Program-made: the position numbers and the translations under genes
Part shown: positions 1 to 7,511 of the stretch, piece by piece
Layout of the letters: every line of letters starts with the position of its first letter
Position numbering within the stretch: the stretch's first letter is position 1
Notes under the pieces: generated by a model
The model's database searches: none
What the model was told of the DNA's origin: nothing
The model's input: the letters and a program-made list of their open reading frames with translations, nothing else
Origin: Anaerobacillus sp.
GTDB taxonomy: Bacteria; Bacillota; Bacilli; Bacillales_H; Anaerobacillaceae
DNA length: 14,376 nt
Direction of reading: 5' to 3'
Assembly: GCA_007120055.1 (NCBI GenBank)
Contig: SKOL01000267.1
Location: forward strand, 1 to 14,376

Positions 1-68
1 CAAATAGCAAAATAGTGGTTAATAATAGGGAAGATTTAATATACCTCTAAAGGGGGAGGAAACAAAAT

Positions 69-2141
69 ATGGCAGATTACTTAGTAATCGTTGAATCTCC
101 CGCTAAAGCAAAAACAATTGGGAAGTATTTAGGAAAGAAATATATAGTTAAAGCGTCGATGGGGCACGTCATTGATTTGCCGAAAAGTCAAATGGGTGTT
201 GATATTGAAAATAATTATGTTCCTAAATATATTACAATCCGTGGGAAAGGGCCGATTCTGAAAGAATTAAAAGCAGCCGCAAAAAAAGTAAAGAAAATTT
301 ACTTAGCAGCTGACCCCGACCGTGAAGGAGAAGCAATTGCTTGGCACTTAGCGCACAGTTTAAAAATTGATGAAAATTCAAACTGTCGAGTAGTATTCAA
401 CGAAATAACAAAGCAAGCCATTAAAGATGCATTCAAAACACCTAGACCGATCAATATGGATTTAGTTGATGCCCAACAAGCACGTCGTGTTTTAGACCGT
501 TTAGTTGGATATAATATAAGTCCACTATTATGGAAGAAAGTAAAAAAAGGACTAAGCGCTGGAAGAGTTCAATCGGTGGCTGTAAAAATGATTATCGACC
601 GTGAGAAAGAAGTCCAATCGTTTGTTCCAGAAGAGTATTGGTCGATCTCAGCTACATTTAAAACTGGTGTTGAAAGCTTTGAAGCAAAATTTCATGGTTT
701 AAATAACAAAAAAACGGAATTGAAATCAGAAACAGAAGTTAATGAAGTCTTAAAGAAGCTTAACGATACATTTGTTGTCGAGAGTGTTAAAAAGAAAGAA
801 CGTAAACGTAATCCAGTGCTACCTTTTACGACATCTTCACTTCAGCAAGAAGCAGCGAGGAAGTTAAATTTCAGAGCAAAAAAAACAATGATGATTGCTC
901 AGCAACTTTATGAAGGCATTGACCTTGGTAAAAAAGAAGGAACAGTAGGTTTAATTACATATATGAGAACAGACTCCACACGAGTTTCTGAGACAGCTGA
1001 AAAAGAAACAGCTGAATATATAGTGGAGAATTACGGCAAGGAATATTTACCAAAAGATAAAAGGCAAGTAAAAAAGGATAAGAAAGCACAAGATGCTCAT
1101 GAAGCAATTCGACCTACAGCTGTATTTAAAGACCCTAAAACGATTAAAACTTTTTTAAGTAGAGATCAGCTTCGTTTATATAAATTAATTTGGGAGCGTT
1201 TAGTTGCAAGTCAAATGGCACCAGCTGTTTTAGACACAATGAGTGTTGATATAAATAATCAAGGTGTTATATTTCGAGCAACAGGTTCAAAAATTAAGTT
1301 CCCAGGCTTTATGAAAGTGTATATCGAGGGGAATGATGATGGTAAAAAGGAAGAAAATCGCTTATTACCAAACCTTGAAGAAGGAATGACAATTTCAAAA
1401 GAAGAGATAGAGCCAAATCAGCACTTTACACAGCCACCGCCGCGATATACTGAAGCGAGACTCGTGAAGACGCTAGAAGATTTAGGGATTGGTCGACCAT
1501 CCACTTTTGCGCCAACGCTTGATACAATTCAGCGTAGAGGTTATGTGGCATTAGAAGATAAAAGGTTTATTCCTACTGAGTTAGGGGAAATTGTATTAGA
1601 GTTAATTAATGAATTTTTCCCAGAAATTTTGAACGTCGAATTTACGGCGAAAATGGAAAGTGACCTCGATTCGATTGAAGAAGGACAAACGAATTGGGTA
1701 AAAGTTATTGATCATTTTTACCATGATTTTGAGAAAAACCTTAAAATAGCAGAAGAAGAAATGAAGGAAGTCGAAATCAAGGATGAACCTGCTGGAGAAG
1801 ACTGTGAGCAGTGCGGTCATGAAATGGTTTATAAAATGGGGAGATATGGCAAATTTATGGCATGCTCTAACTTTCCGAATTGTCGCAACACAAAGGCGAT
1901 CGTCAAAGAAATAGGTGTGAAATGTCCGAGTTGTGACGATGGGAATATCGTTGAAAGAAAGAGTAAAAAACGCAGGACGTTTTTCGGCTGTGATAATTAC
2001 CCTAAGTGTGAGTTCATTTCTTGGGATAAGCCGATTGCGAGACCGTGTCCTAAATGTAACGAAATGTTAGTTGAAAAGAAAACGAAAAAAGGTGTACATG
2101 TACAATGTACAAAATGTGATTACGAAGAAGAAACGAATTAA
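69..2141 (+). CDS. topA: DNA topoisomerase I (type IA)
   Basis: This enzyme relaxes negatively supercoiled DNA by cutting and passing one strand through a 5'-phosphotyrosine intermediate. At 690 aa it has the size usual for Bacillus TopA. The Toprim domain opens the protein, with Glu9 and the acidic DPDREGEAI motif at residues 82-90 (Asp82 and Asp84 bind Mg2+). The active-site tyrosine is Tyr298 in [12 protein letters not shown]. The DNA-binding motif GLSAGRVQS is at 161-169. Three C-terminal four-cysteine zinc ribbons are visible: Cys579/582/599/605, Cys619/622/641/647 and Cys660/663/680/683. The ATG start follows a strong GGGGAGG ribosome site at 53-59. trmFO lies directly downstream, as in Bacillus. 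Nothing is truncated or missing. The family assignment rests on catalytic and zinc motifs and is essentially certain. Confidence 0.98.
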   Translation: MADYLVIVESPAKAKTIGKYLGKKYIVKASMGHVIDLPKSQMGVDIENNYVPKYITIRGKGPILKELKAAAKKVKKIYLAADPDREGEAIAWHLAHSLKIDENSNCRVVFNEITKQAIKDAFKTPRPINMDLVDAQQARRVLDRLVGYNISPLLWKKVKKGLSAGRVQSVAVKMIIDREKEVQSFVPEEYWSISATFKTGVESFEAKFHGLNNKKTELKSETEVNEVLKKLNDTFVVESVKKKERKRNPVLPFTTSSLQQEAARKLNFRAKKTMMIAQQLYEGIDLGKKEGTVGLITYMRTDSTRVSETAEKETAEYIVENYGKEYLPKDKRQVKKDKKAQDAHEAIRPTAVFKDPKTIKTFLSRDQLRLYKLIWERLVASQMAPAVLDTMSVDINNQGVIFRATGSKIKFPGFMKVYIEGNDDGKKEENRLLPNLEEGMTISKEEIEPNQHFTQPPPRYTEARLVKTLEDLGIGRPSTFAPTLDTIQRRGYVALEDKRFIPTELGEIVLELINEFFPEILNVEFTAKMESDLDSIEEGQTNWVKVIDHFYHDFEKNLKIAEEEMKEVEIKDEPAGEDCEQCGHEMVYKMGRYGKFMACSNFPNCRNTKAIVKEIGVKCPSCDDGNIVERKSKKRRTFFGCDNYPKCEFISWDKPIARPCPKCNEMLVEKKTKKGVHVQCTKCDYEEETN

Positions 2142-2154
2142 CGCGTTTCTTCTT
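2125..2154 (+). terminator. 11-bp hairpin over the topA stop codon, possible weak terminator or attenuator
   Basis: Bases 2125-2135 and 2144-2154 are perfect reverse complements (11 bp, AT-rich apart from two GC pairs at the loop end), with an 8-base loop. The topA stop codon (2139-2141) lies in the loop, so the left arm is made from the last topA codons. Downstream bases are T-rich but interrupted (TGTGACGC), so this is not a textbook intrinsic terminator. It could cause partial termination, protect the topA 3' end, or partly separate topA from trmFO. The hairpin is seen directly; its function is inferred. Confidence 0.4.
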
Positions 2155-2185
2155 TGTGACGCTTTTCTTAATTGGAGGAATATAA

Positions 2186-3493
2186 ATGTCAGAAATTAAG
2201 GTGAATGTTATCGGAGCTGGTTTAGCTGGCAGTGAAGCAGCGTGGCAAATTGCCAATCAAGGTATACAGGTTAAACTGTATGAAATGAGACCAGTAAAAC
2301 AAACGCCAGCACACCATACCGATAAGTTCGCAGAGCTCGTTTGTAGTAATTCCTTAAGGTCAAATACTTTATCGAATGCAGTAGGTGTATTAAAAGAAGA
2401 GATGAGACATTTGCAGTCAGTAATTATCAGCTCAGCGGATGATTGTGCGGTTCCAGCGGGCGGTGCTTTAGCTGTTGATCGTCATGAATTTGCGGAACTT
2501 GTTACTAATAGAGTAAAAAAACACCCACTTGTAGAAGTAATCAATGAGGAAGTAGATGAAATTCCAGTAGGGCCTACTGTGATTGCTTCAGGCCCTCTTA
2601 CTTCCGAAAAGCTTTCAAATAAGTTAAAAAAGCTTACAAGTGAAGAATATTTATATTTTTATGATGCTGCTGCTCCTATTATAGATGTGGAAAGTATTGA
2701 TAAAGAGAAGGTATATTTAAAATCGCGTTATGATAAAGGGGAAGCGGCGTATTTAAATTGCCCGATGAACGAAGAGGAGTTTGATCGTTTTTACAATGCT
2801 TTAATTAGTGCAGAAACAGTTCCTTTAAAAGAATTTGAAAAAGAAATCTTTTTTGAAGGGTGTATGCCTATAGAAGTATTGGCTAGAAGAGGCAAGAAAA
2901 CTCTTTTGTTCGGTCCTATGAAGCCGGTCGGGTTAGAAGACCCTAAAACGGGAAAGCGACCGTATGCGGTCGTTCAACTTCGCCAAGATAATCAATCTGG
3001 GACACTCTATAATATTGTAGGGTTTCAAACGCATTTAAAATGGGGACCACAAAAGGAAGTCTTACAATTAATTCCTGGACTAGAACAGGCAGAAGTTGTT
3101 CGCTATGGGGTTATGCATCGTAATACATTTATTAACTCGCCGAAACTTTTAATGCCTACATATCAATATAAAGAATGTAGTGACCTCTTTTTTGCTGGAC
3201 AAATCACTGGGGTCGAAGGATATGTTGAATCTGCGGCTGCTGGGCTGGTCGCTGGATTAAATGCAGCTAGATTAGTACAAGGTAAGGAGTTATTGGTATT
3301 TCCTCAAGAAACAATCCTAGGAAGTATGGCTAGTTATATTACAACTGCTAGTCAAAAGAACTTTCAGCCGATGAATGCGAATTTCGGTTTATTACCTCCT
3401 ATTGAACCGCGTATTAAAAATAAAAAAGAGCGCTATGAACAGTTAGCAACAAGGGCATTAGATACAATTCAGAATTTTGTGAAGAGTTTGTAA
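2186..3493 (+). CDS. trmFO: Methylenetetrahydrofolate--tRNA-(uracil-5-)-methyltransferase (FAD-dependent)
   Basis: TrmFO makes ribothymidine at position 54 in the T loop of tRNAs, using methylenetetrahydrofolate as carbon donor and reduced FAD. The 435-aa protein has the normal Bacillus length. Its N-terminal Rossmann fold carries the FAD motif GAGLAG at residues 10-15. Cys53 (in [10 protein letters not shown]) and Cys226 (in [14 protein letters not shown]) sit at the positions reported as functionally important in the B. subtilis enzyme. A second FAD-contact region, [19 protein letters not shown], lies near the C-terminus. The ATG start is preceded by GGAGG at 2174-2178. The gene follows topA by 44 bases. 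It was formerly called gid. In B. subtilis xerC follows directly; here 321 non-coding bases follow instead. Confidence 0.97.
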   Translation: MSEIKVNVIGAGLAGSEAAWQIANQGIQVKLYEMRPVKQTPAHHTDKFAELVCSNSLRSNTLSNAVGVLKEEMRHLQSVIISSADDCAVPAGGALAVDRHEFAELVTNRVKKHPLVEVINEEVDEIPVGPTVIASGPLTSEKLSNKLKKLTSEEYLYFYDAAAPIIDVESIDKEKVYLKSRYDKGEAAYLNCPMNEEEFDRFYNALISAETVPLKEFEKEIFFEGCMPIEVLARRGKKTLLFGPMKPVGLEDPKTGKRPYAVVQLRQDNQSGTLYNIVGFQTHLKWGPQKEVLQLIPGLEQAEVVRYGVMHRNTFINSPKLLMPTYQYKECSDLFFAGQITGVEGYVESAAAGLVAGLNAARLVQGKELLVFPQETILGSMASYITTASQKNFQPMNANFGLLPPIEPRIKNKKERYEQLATRALDTIQNFVKSL

Positions 3494-3499
3494 ACTTTC

Positions 3500-3528
3500 T
3501 TGCAATTAGGGTGGAATTGTGGTATGAT
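3500..3528 (+). promoter_or_regulatory. Candidate sigma-A promoter for hslV-hslU-codY
   Basis: The -35 element TTGCAA (3500-3505) and the -10 element TATGAT (3523-3528) are separated by exactly 17 bases, and each matches the vegetative consensus at 5 of 6 or 4 of 6 positions or better. The site starts seven bases after the trmFO stop codon, so transcription would begin near 3535 and run through a leader of about 280 nt before hslV. It is the best promoter-like site I see in the gap. It has not been tested, and AT-rich DNA yields chance matches. Confidence 0.6.
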
Positions 3529-3814
3529 TTAATGGCTCTTGTGAGGTGAGAACACACTGTAGTAGATGAAATGCAATGAAAAAACGTTTATTTTTAAATA
3601 GGTAAGGACTATTCCAAACCGAATATCATAAAATATTAAACCTTTCTCATCTTTCATGAAGCAGCATAGCATATTAAGTTACGCTGCTGTTTCATGTGCA
3701 TTAAATATGACTATTAGTGAGTGGGTGTATTTTTTAGAATGATCAAGGAAACGGTTGCATTGTTAGTTTTAAGCTAACCAAGGCGCTTTTACTTTTCTAT
3801 TTAGGAGGGATATT
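3529..3814 (+). other. Non-coding leader in the position where xerC is expected
   Basis: No coding sequence longer than about a dozen codons with a ribosome site is present here. The stretch holds a small 5-bp hairpin (3610-3614 with 3621-3625), the large hairpin at 3655-3696, a GTTAG/CTAAC hairpin near 3761-3778, and the hslV ribosome site AGGAGGG at 3803-3809. No known riboswitch signature was recognised. I saw no fragment of a tyrosine recombinase in any forward frame. If the promoter just upstream is real, this DNA is transcribed as a long 5' leader of hslVU-codY. Confidence 0.5.
3655..3696 (+). repeat. Long imperfect hairpin in the hslV leader
   Basis: The left arm runs 3655-3670 and the right arm 3678-3696. 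Pairing is CATGAA with TTCATG, then GCAGC with GCTGC (three unpaired bases on the right), one A/C mismatch, then TAGC with GTTA (one G-U pair), closing on a 7-base loop. That gives about 15 pairs. No T-run follows, so it is not a standard intrinsic terminator. It could be an RNA control element, an mRNA stabiliser, or a remnant repeat. The structure is seen; the role is unknown. Confidence 0.5.
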
Positions 3815-4357
3815 TTGGAACATTCTTTTCATGCTACGACGATATTTGCGATCCACCATAACGGGAAGTGTGCGATGAGTGGAGATGGTCAAGTTACATT
3901 TGGGAATGCAGTTGTGATGAAACATACGGCTAGAAAAGTTCGTAAACTATATAACGGAAAAGTTTTAGCTGGTTTTGCTGGTTCGGTTGCTGACGCATTT
4001 ACGTTATTTGAAAAATTCGAAGCGAAGTTAGAAGAGTATAACGGAAATTTGCAAAGAGCCGCTGTGGAATTAGCGAAAGAGTGGCGTAGTGATAAAGTAC
4101 TTCGCCGCCTTGAAGCTATGTTAATTGTTGCAAATGCTGAAAATCTATATCTCGTAAGCGGAACAGGAGAGGTTATTGAACCAGATGATGGTATTTTAGC
4201 GATTGGCTCAGGCGGTAATTACGCTTTATCTGCTGGGCGAGCACTTAAAAAATATGCCTCACATCTTGAAGCGCAAGAAATTGCAATGGCTTCACTAAAA
4301 ACTGCAGCAGAAATATGCGTATATACGAACAATAATATAGTTTTAGAAGAATTATAA
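3815..4357 (+). CDS. hslV: ATP-dependent protease HslVU, peptidase subunit
   Basis: HslV (ClpQ, CodW) is the proteolytic double ring of the HslVU protease. It degrades proteins unfolded and fed in by the HslU ATPase in the cytoplasm. The 180-aa sequence matches the family throughout: [62 protein letters not shown] and the C-terminal [14 protein letters not shown]. Thr8-Thr9 align with the N-terminal catalytic threonine of Escherichia coli HslV. The start is a TTG, set six bases after AGGAGGG (3803-3809); no in-frame ATG lies near. The seven residues before the threonines resemble the short extension of Bacillus HslV, but residue 2 is Glu, whereas B. subtilis has Ser there. hslU follows after a 122-base repeat-bearing gap. 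Confidence 0.96.
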   Translation: MEHSFHATTIFAIHHNGKCAMSGDGQVTFGNAVVMKHTARKVRKLYNGKVLAGFAGSVADAFTLFEKFEAKLEEYNGNLQRAAVELAKEWRSDKVLRRLEAMLIVANAENLYLVSGTGEVIEPDDGILAIGSGGNYALSAGRALKKYASHLEAQEIAMASLKTAAEICVYTNNNIVLEEL

Positions 4358-4364
4358 AGTTCTA

Positions 4365-4479
4365 TTTTGAGTTTAAGATTATAGAAATAACTGCTTCAAA
4401 GCTTTGCTCTATCATTAACTCAAAACTCAAAACTCAAAACTCAACATTCAACATTCAACATTATAGAGGGAGCGATCGA
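4365..4479 (+). repeat. Heptanucleotide tandem repeat between hslV and hslU
   Basis: Four exact copies of AACTCAA run from 4417 to 4444, followed by two copies of CATTCAA (4445-4458) and a partial third (4459-4462). The period is strictly 7 bases across the change of unit. Upstream, TTTTGAGTTT (4365-4374) is the exact reverse complement of AAACTCAAAA, which occurs at 4423-4432 and again at 4430-4439, so a stem with alternative registers can form. A perfect 10-base palindrome, CAAAGCTTTG, lies at 4397-4406. The tract ends just before the hslU ribosome site (AGAGGGAG, 4465-4472). No such tract is part of the usual hslVU operon. Confidence 0.85.
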
Positions 4480-5877
4480 ATGGAAAATCATTTAACACCT
4501 CGACAAATTGTAGAAAAATTGGATCAATTTATTATTGGGCAAGATAAAGCTAAACGTTCTGTTGCTATTGCACTTCGTAATCGTTATCGTCGCGCGCAAT
4601 TAGAAGAGAAACTACGTGATGAAGTAACACCAAAAAATATTTTAATGATTGGACCAACAGGGGTAGGGAAAACCGAAATTGCCCGAAGGCTTGCTAAACT
4701 AGTTGGTGCGCCGTTTGTTAAAGTGGAGGCAACAAAGTTTACAGAAGTTGGATATGTTGGTAGGGATGTAGAATCTATGGTTCGCGACCTTGTTGAAACT
4801 TCGATTCGTCTCGTGAAAGAAGATCGAATGAAACAGGTAAAAGGAAAAGCTGAAGAAAATGCTAATAAGCGCATTGTTGAACTACTTGTTCCTTCGAAAA
4901 AGAAGGAAAGCTCTTATAAAAATCCGTTTGAAATGATTTTTGGTGGCCAAAATCAACCTCAACCAGAGCAAGAAGAAAGTAACGAAGAAGAAGATATTCA
5001 GGCAAGAAGAAGAAGATTGGAACACCAGCTAGCGCTAGGAGAACTTGAAGACCATTACGTAACAGTAGAAGTTGAAGAGCAAGCAAGTGGCTTTTTAGAT
5101 ATGTTTCAAGGCTCTGGAATGGAACAAATGGGCATGAATATGCAAGAAATGCTTGGAAATATGGTTCCAAAAAAGAAGAAAAAGCGGAAATTAACGGTAA
5201 GAGAAGCTCGTAAAGTTTTAACAGATGATGAAGCGCAAAAACTTATCGATATGGATGAGGTGACCCAAGAAGCGGTTTTGCGAGCTGAACAATTGGGAAT
5301 TATATTTATAGATGAAATTGATAAAGTAGCTGGTAAAAGCCAACAATCAACGGCGGATGTTTCTAGAGAAGGTGTACAAAGAGATATTTTGCCGATTGTC
5401 GAAGGTTCTACGGTGGTTACTAAATATGGATCTGTTCGAACAGATCATATGTTGTTCATTGCCGCAGGAGCGTTTCATCTAGCGAAACCATCGGACTTAA
5501 TTCCTGAATTGCAAGGGCGCTTCCCAATCCGTGTTGAGTTAACTAACTTAACGGTTGACGATTTTGTGAAAATATTAGTTGAGCCTAATAACGCTTTAAT
5601 TAAACAATATCAAGCATTACTTGCTACAGAAGGTATACAAGTTGTCTTTTCTGACGATGCTATTCAAAGAATAGCAAAAATTGCGACAGAGGTAAATCAA
5701 GACACAGAAAACATTGGAGCTAGAAGACTTCATACGATTTTGGAAAGGCTTTTAGAAGATTTATCTTTTGAGGCTCCTGATATCAACTTAGAAGAAATTG
5801 TTATTACTCCTACATACGTAGAAGAAAAGTTAGCAACAATCGCCAAAAATCGAGATTTAAGCCAATACATTTTATAG
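4480..5877 (+). CDS. hslU: ATP-dependent protease HslVU, ATPase subunit
   Basis: HslU (ClpY) is the AAA+ unfoldase that binds, unfolds and threads substrates into HslV. The 465 aa match the Bacillus form. Visible in order are Walker A GPTGVGKT (58-65), the central pore loop GYVG (91-94), and a charged, low-complexity inserted I-domain from about 110 to 240 with poly-Glu and poly-Lys patches. These are followed by Walker B IIFIDE (274-279), the arginine-finger region around [11 protein letters not shown], and sensor 2 GARRL (413-417). The extreme C-terminus, LSQYIL, is of the kind that docks into HslV to activate it. The ATG follows a GGGAG ribosome site. In B. subtilis hslV and hslU are nearly contiguous; here the spacing is 122 bases. 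codY follows by 28 bases. Confidence 0.97.
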   Translation: MENHLTPRQIVEKLDQFIIGQDKAKRSVAIALRNRYRRAQLEEKLRDEVTPKNILMIGPTGVGKTEIARRLAKLVGAPFVKVEATKFTEVGYVGRDVESMVRDLVETSIRLVKEDRMKQVKGKAEENANKRIVELLVPSKKKESSYKNPFEMIFGGQNQPQPEQEESNEEEDIQARRRRLEHQLALGELEDHYVTVEVEEQASGFLDMFQGSGMEQMGMNMQEMLGNMVPKKKKKRKLTVREARKVLTDDEAQKLIDMDEVTQEAVLRAEQLGIIFIDEIDKVAGKSQQSTADVSREGVQRDILPIVEGSTVVTKYGSVRTDHMLFIAAGAFHLAKPSDLIPELQGRFPIRVELTNLTVDDFVKILVEPNNALIKQYQALLATEGIQVVFSDDAIQRIAKIATEVNQDTENIGARRLHTILERLLEDLSFEAPDINLEEIVITPTYVEEKLATIAKNRDLSQYIL

Positions 5878-5905
5878 TGTGAATACACATTAGGAGGATA
5901 TAGAA

Positions 5906-6685
5906 ATGGATTTATTAACAAAAACGAGAAAAATTAATGAAATGCTACAAAAAACAGCAGGTCAGCCAGTAAACTTTAAAGATATGGCTGAAACTCTTCG
6001 TGATGTTATCGAAGCGAACATCTTTATTCTTAGTAGACGTGGAAAGTTATTAGGGTTTTCGATTAAACAAGAGATTGAAAATGAAAGAATGAAAAAAATG
6101 TTAGAAGATCGTCAATTTCCGGAAGAATATACGGCGAACTTGTTTAAAATTACAGAAACATCGTCTAACTTAGATGTTGAAAGCGAATTTACTGCCTTCC
6201 CAGTTGAGAATAAAGACCTTTTCAGTAAAGGGTTAACAACAATTGTTCCAATTAATGGGGGAGGAAACAGAATTGGAACTTTAATTCTTGCTAGATTAAC
6301 TGACTCATTTGATAATGATGACTTAATGTTAGCTGAATATGGTGCAACTGTTGTTGGGATGGAAATCCTTCATGAGAAAACCGTTGAAATTGAACAAGAA
6401 GCAAGAAGTAAAGCGGTTGTACAAATGGCGATCGGTTCACTTTCATACAGTGAATTAGAAGCTGTTGAACACATTTTCCAAGAGTTAGATGGAAACGAAG
6501 GGTTGTTAGTAGCATCAAAAATTGCTGATAGAGTAGGGATTACTCGTTCTGTAATTGTAAATGCATTACGTAAGCTAGAAAGTGCAGGTGTTATTGAATC
6601 GCGCTCTTTAGGAATGAAAGGGACGTATATTAAAGTATTAAATGATAAGTTTTTAGTTGAGTTAGAAAAGTTAAAGTCAAATTAA
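5906..6685 (+). CDS. codY: GTP-sensing global transcriptional regulator CodY
   Basis: CodY represses, and sometimes activates, stationary-phase, amino-acid uptake and biosynthesis, and motility genes when GTP and branched-chain amino acids are abundant. At 259 aa it has the exact B. subtilis length. The N-terminal GAF domain (about 1-155) senses branched-chain amino acids and includes Arg61, a ligand contact in the B. subtilis protein. The C-terminal winged helix-turn-helix spans about 200-250, with the recognition segment [20 protein letters not shown] at 203-222. Ser215, in that helix, is at the position reported to be phosphorylated. The ATG is preceded by AGGAGG (5892-5897). It is the last gene of the hslVU unit, closed by a strong terminator. 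In B. subtilis CodY represses the flagellar operon that lies next door. Confidence 0.98.
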   Translation: MDLLTKTRKINEMLQKTAGQPVNFKDMAETLRDVIEANIFILSRRGKLLGFSIKQEIENERMKKMLEDRQFPEEYTANLFKITETSSNLDVESEFTAFPVENKDLFSKGLTTIVPINGGGNRIGTLILARLTDSFDNDDLMLAEYGATVVGMEILHEKTVEIEQEARSKAVVQMAIGSLSYSELEAVEHIFQELDGNEGLLVASKIADRVGITRSVIVNALRKLESAGVIESRSLGMKGTYIKVLNDKFLVELEKLKSN

Positions 6686-6763
6686 ATGATCGACACTTAT
6701 TTAGATTAAAATAGGGCTAGGCATCTAAGTATAAGGTTTTTGAGGGTCTCTCTTACGTACTGG

Positions 6764-6808
6764 GAGCATCTGAATTCCTTAAACTGAAGGATGTCAGCTC
6801 TTTTTTTT
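6764..6808 (+). terminator. Rho-independent terminator after codY
   Basis: GAG (6764-6766) pairs with CTC (6798-6800), CTGA (6770-6773) with TCAG, and TCCTT (6776-6780) with AAGGA (6787-6791), around the loop AAACTG. Small internal bulges separate the three helices. Eight consecutive T bases follow at 6801-6808. This is a typical intrinsic terminator, and it separates the hslVU-codY unit from the flagellar operon. Confidence 0.88.
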
Positions 6809-6870
6809 GTATGAAAGTTGGTTTGTTGGTTAGTGGCTAGTTGGTTATGGCACCCGCCCGGCTTTTCATG

Positions 6871-6912
6871 TTAGATGGTGGCGATACATCGACATGAGTG
6901 TTTTGTATGAAA
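6871..6912 (+). repeat. Degenerate repeat A, copy 1
   Basis: This segment aligns by hand with 7184-7226 at about 32 of 42 positions and one indel. Shared blocks include TTARATGGT, ATCG-CATG and GTTTTG-ATG-AA. Both copies are followed by an ATGATTTYGTGAAC block (6921-6934 here), closer in copy 1 than in copy 2. Confidence 0.55.
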
Positions 6913-6936
6913 AAAGGCGGATGATTTCGTGAACGA

Positions 6937-7037
6937 TGCTCCTGCGTCTGCTAGTGACGCTTCGAAGTAGGCTTCCTTGTCGCAAAGCTACATGAAGAAA
7001 ATACCTCGATGTGTTTCATGATGTAATCGAAGTTAGT
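6937..7037 (+). repeat. Degenerate repeat B, copy 1, with hairpins
   Basis: The segment opens with TGCTCCTGCG (6937-6946), carries GTCGCAAAGC (6979-6988), and ends with a 21-base block (7017-7037) that matches copy 2 at 17 of 21 positions, every difference being a transition. Two hairpins lie inside: GCGTC/GACGC (6944-6948 with 6956-6960), and CTTC-GTAG-CTT with AAGCTAC-GAAG (6960-6974 with 6985-6997). The two hairpins share one base, so they are nearly adjacent. Confidence 0.6.
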
Positions 7038-7064
7038 TACTTGCCTCTGAGATTCGATAGAAGG

Positions 7065-7140
7065 TGCTCCTGCGGTTACTCGTCGCAAAGCAGCACGGAG
7101 CCTTTGCTAAGAAGCGTGCCATGATGTGATTGAGGTCAGT
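7065..7140 (+). repeat. Degenerate repeat B, copy 2, with hairpin
   Basis: This copy has the same three blocks as copy 1 in the same order: TGCTCCTGCG (7065-7074), GTCGCAAAGC (7082-7091) and the 21-base end block (7120-7140). The internal spacing is shorter, giving 76 rather than 101 bases. GTGCT and TGCG (7064-7074) pair with CGCA and AGCAC (7084-7096) to form a hairpin whose sequence differs from the hairpins of copy 1. Confidence 0.6.
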
Positions 7141-7183
7141 ATCTTCACAGCGAAGAGAAGGAAATCATTCGCCTTTTTCTCTA

Positions 7184-7226
7184 TTAAATGGTCACGGAAT
7201 ATCGTCATGCGGGTTTTGCATGGAAA
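7184..7226 (+). repeat. Degenerate repeat A, copy 2
   Basis: This is the partner of 6871-6912. An ATGATTTTGTGAAC block follows at 7273-7286, matching 6921-6934 of copy 1 with one difference. The two A copies bracket the two B copies, giving the order A-B-B-A, all in the same orientation. Confidence 0.55.
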
Positions 7227-7277
7227 TAAAATGACGGTCTTGTACAGGGAGTGTTGGAGTGAATGAACATAGATGAT

Positions 7278-7310
7278 TTTGTGAACATTATTCGAAAAAA
7301 ATGTCACAAA
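7278..7310. promoter_or_regulatory. Inverted repeat upstream of flgB, function unknown
   Basis: TTTGTGAACATT (7278-7289) is the reverse complement of AATGTCACAAA (7300-7310) apart from one extra A, with 10 bases between the arms. The arms contain TGTGA and TCACA, which recall Fnr/Crp-type half sites, and TTGTGAA recalls Rex, but the half sites are about 19 bases apart, too far for those regulators. It could be an operator for another protein or an RNA hairpin. No T-run of terminator type follows. Confidence 0.35.
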
Positions 7311-7427
7311 CCTGTTACGAAGCTATTTAATCTAGAAATGGAAAATACTTTTGCTTAATTATTATATATATAAAATGTATAATAAACGAAGTGAATAGGC
7401 TGTTCGTTGAAATGAAATAATTCTTTA

Positions 7428-7455
7428 TTCATAGATTTTTTTAGGACTTTATAAT
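7428..7455 (+). promoter_or_regulatory. Alternative sigma-A-like promoter for flgB
   Basis: A perfect -10 TATAAT (7450-7455) is preceded at 16 bases by TTCATA (7428-7433), a 4-of-6 match to TTGACA. The -35 is weak. It would give a leader of about 80 nt. Another perfect TATAAT at 7378-7383 lacks a usable -35. In this AT-rich DNA such matches are common, so confidence is low. Confidence 0.3.
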
Positions 7456-7481
7456 CAAAAAGTGACAAATTTAAACAACGT

Positions 7482-7511
7482 TAGACATACGTAGAACAGT
7501 TATTATACAAT
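7482..7511 (+). promoter_or_regulatory. Candidate sigma-A promoter of the flagellar operon
   Basis: TAGACA (7482-7487) matches the -35 consensus at 5 of 6 positions, and TACAAT (7506-7511) matches the -10 at 5 of 6, with 18 bases between. Transcription would start near 7518, about 26 bases before the flgB ATG, leaving room for its ribosome site. In B. subtilis the flagellar operon has a sigma-A promoter and also responds to sigma-D; I saw no convincing sigma-D element (TAAA then GCCGATAT) here. Confidence 0.45.

Noticed and set aside
1..50. Open frame from base 3 to a TAA at 48-50, possibly the 3' end of an upstream gene such as dprA, which precedes topA in Bacillus.
   Set aside because: Only 15 codons are visible and their sequence does not match any C-terminus I recognise.
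2093..2104. Perfect 12-base palindrome TGTACATGTACA in topA.
   Set aside because: It lies inside the third zinc-ribbon coding sequence and is explained by the codons; it does not fit a LexA or other known operator.
3505..3520. AGGGTGGAATTGTG resembles the T-box motif AGGGTGGNACCGCG.
   Set aside because: It overlaps the spacer of the candidate promoter, has no specifier stem upstream (that is trmFO coding sequence) and no downstream terminator, and hslV is not an amino-acid gene.
3566..3607. Tiny overlapping frames in the hslV leader (11 codons from 3566, 9 codons from 3576) as possible leader peptides.
   Set aside because: Neither has a ribosome site at proper distance; the nearest, GAGGTGAG at 3543-3550, is 15 or more bases away.
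4584..5170. Two reverse-strand open frames of about 100 codons opposite hslU.
   Set aside because: They are antisense shadows of a strongly conserved gene and have no features of their own.
4920..5190. Low-complexity Glu/Lys/Met-rich stretch within hslU, considered as an insertion.
   Set aside because: It falls in the I-domain, which is variable and charged in this family, and the total length is normal for Bacillus.
7107..7307. Reverse-strand 66-codon open frame in the codY-flgB spacer.
   Set aside because: GTG start with a poor ribosome site, no domain, and it crosses the repeats; most likely chance.
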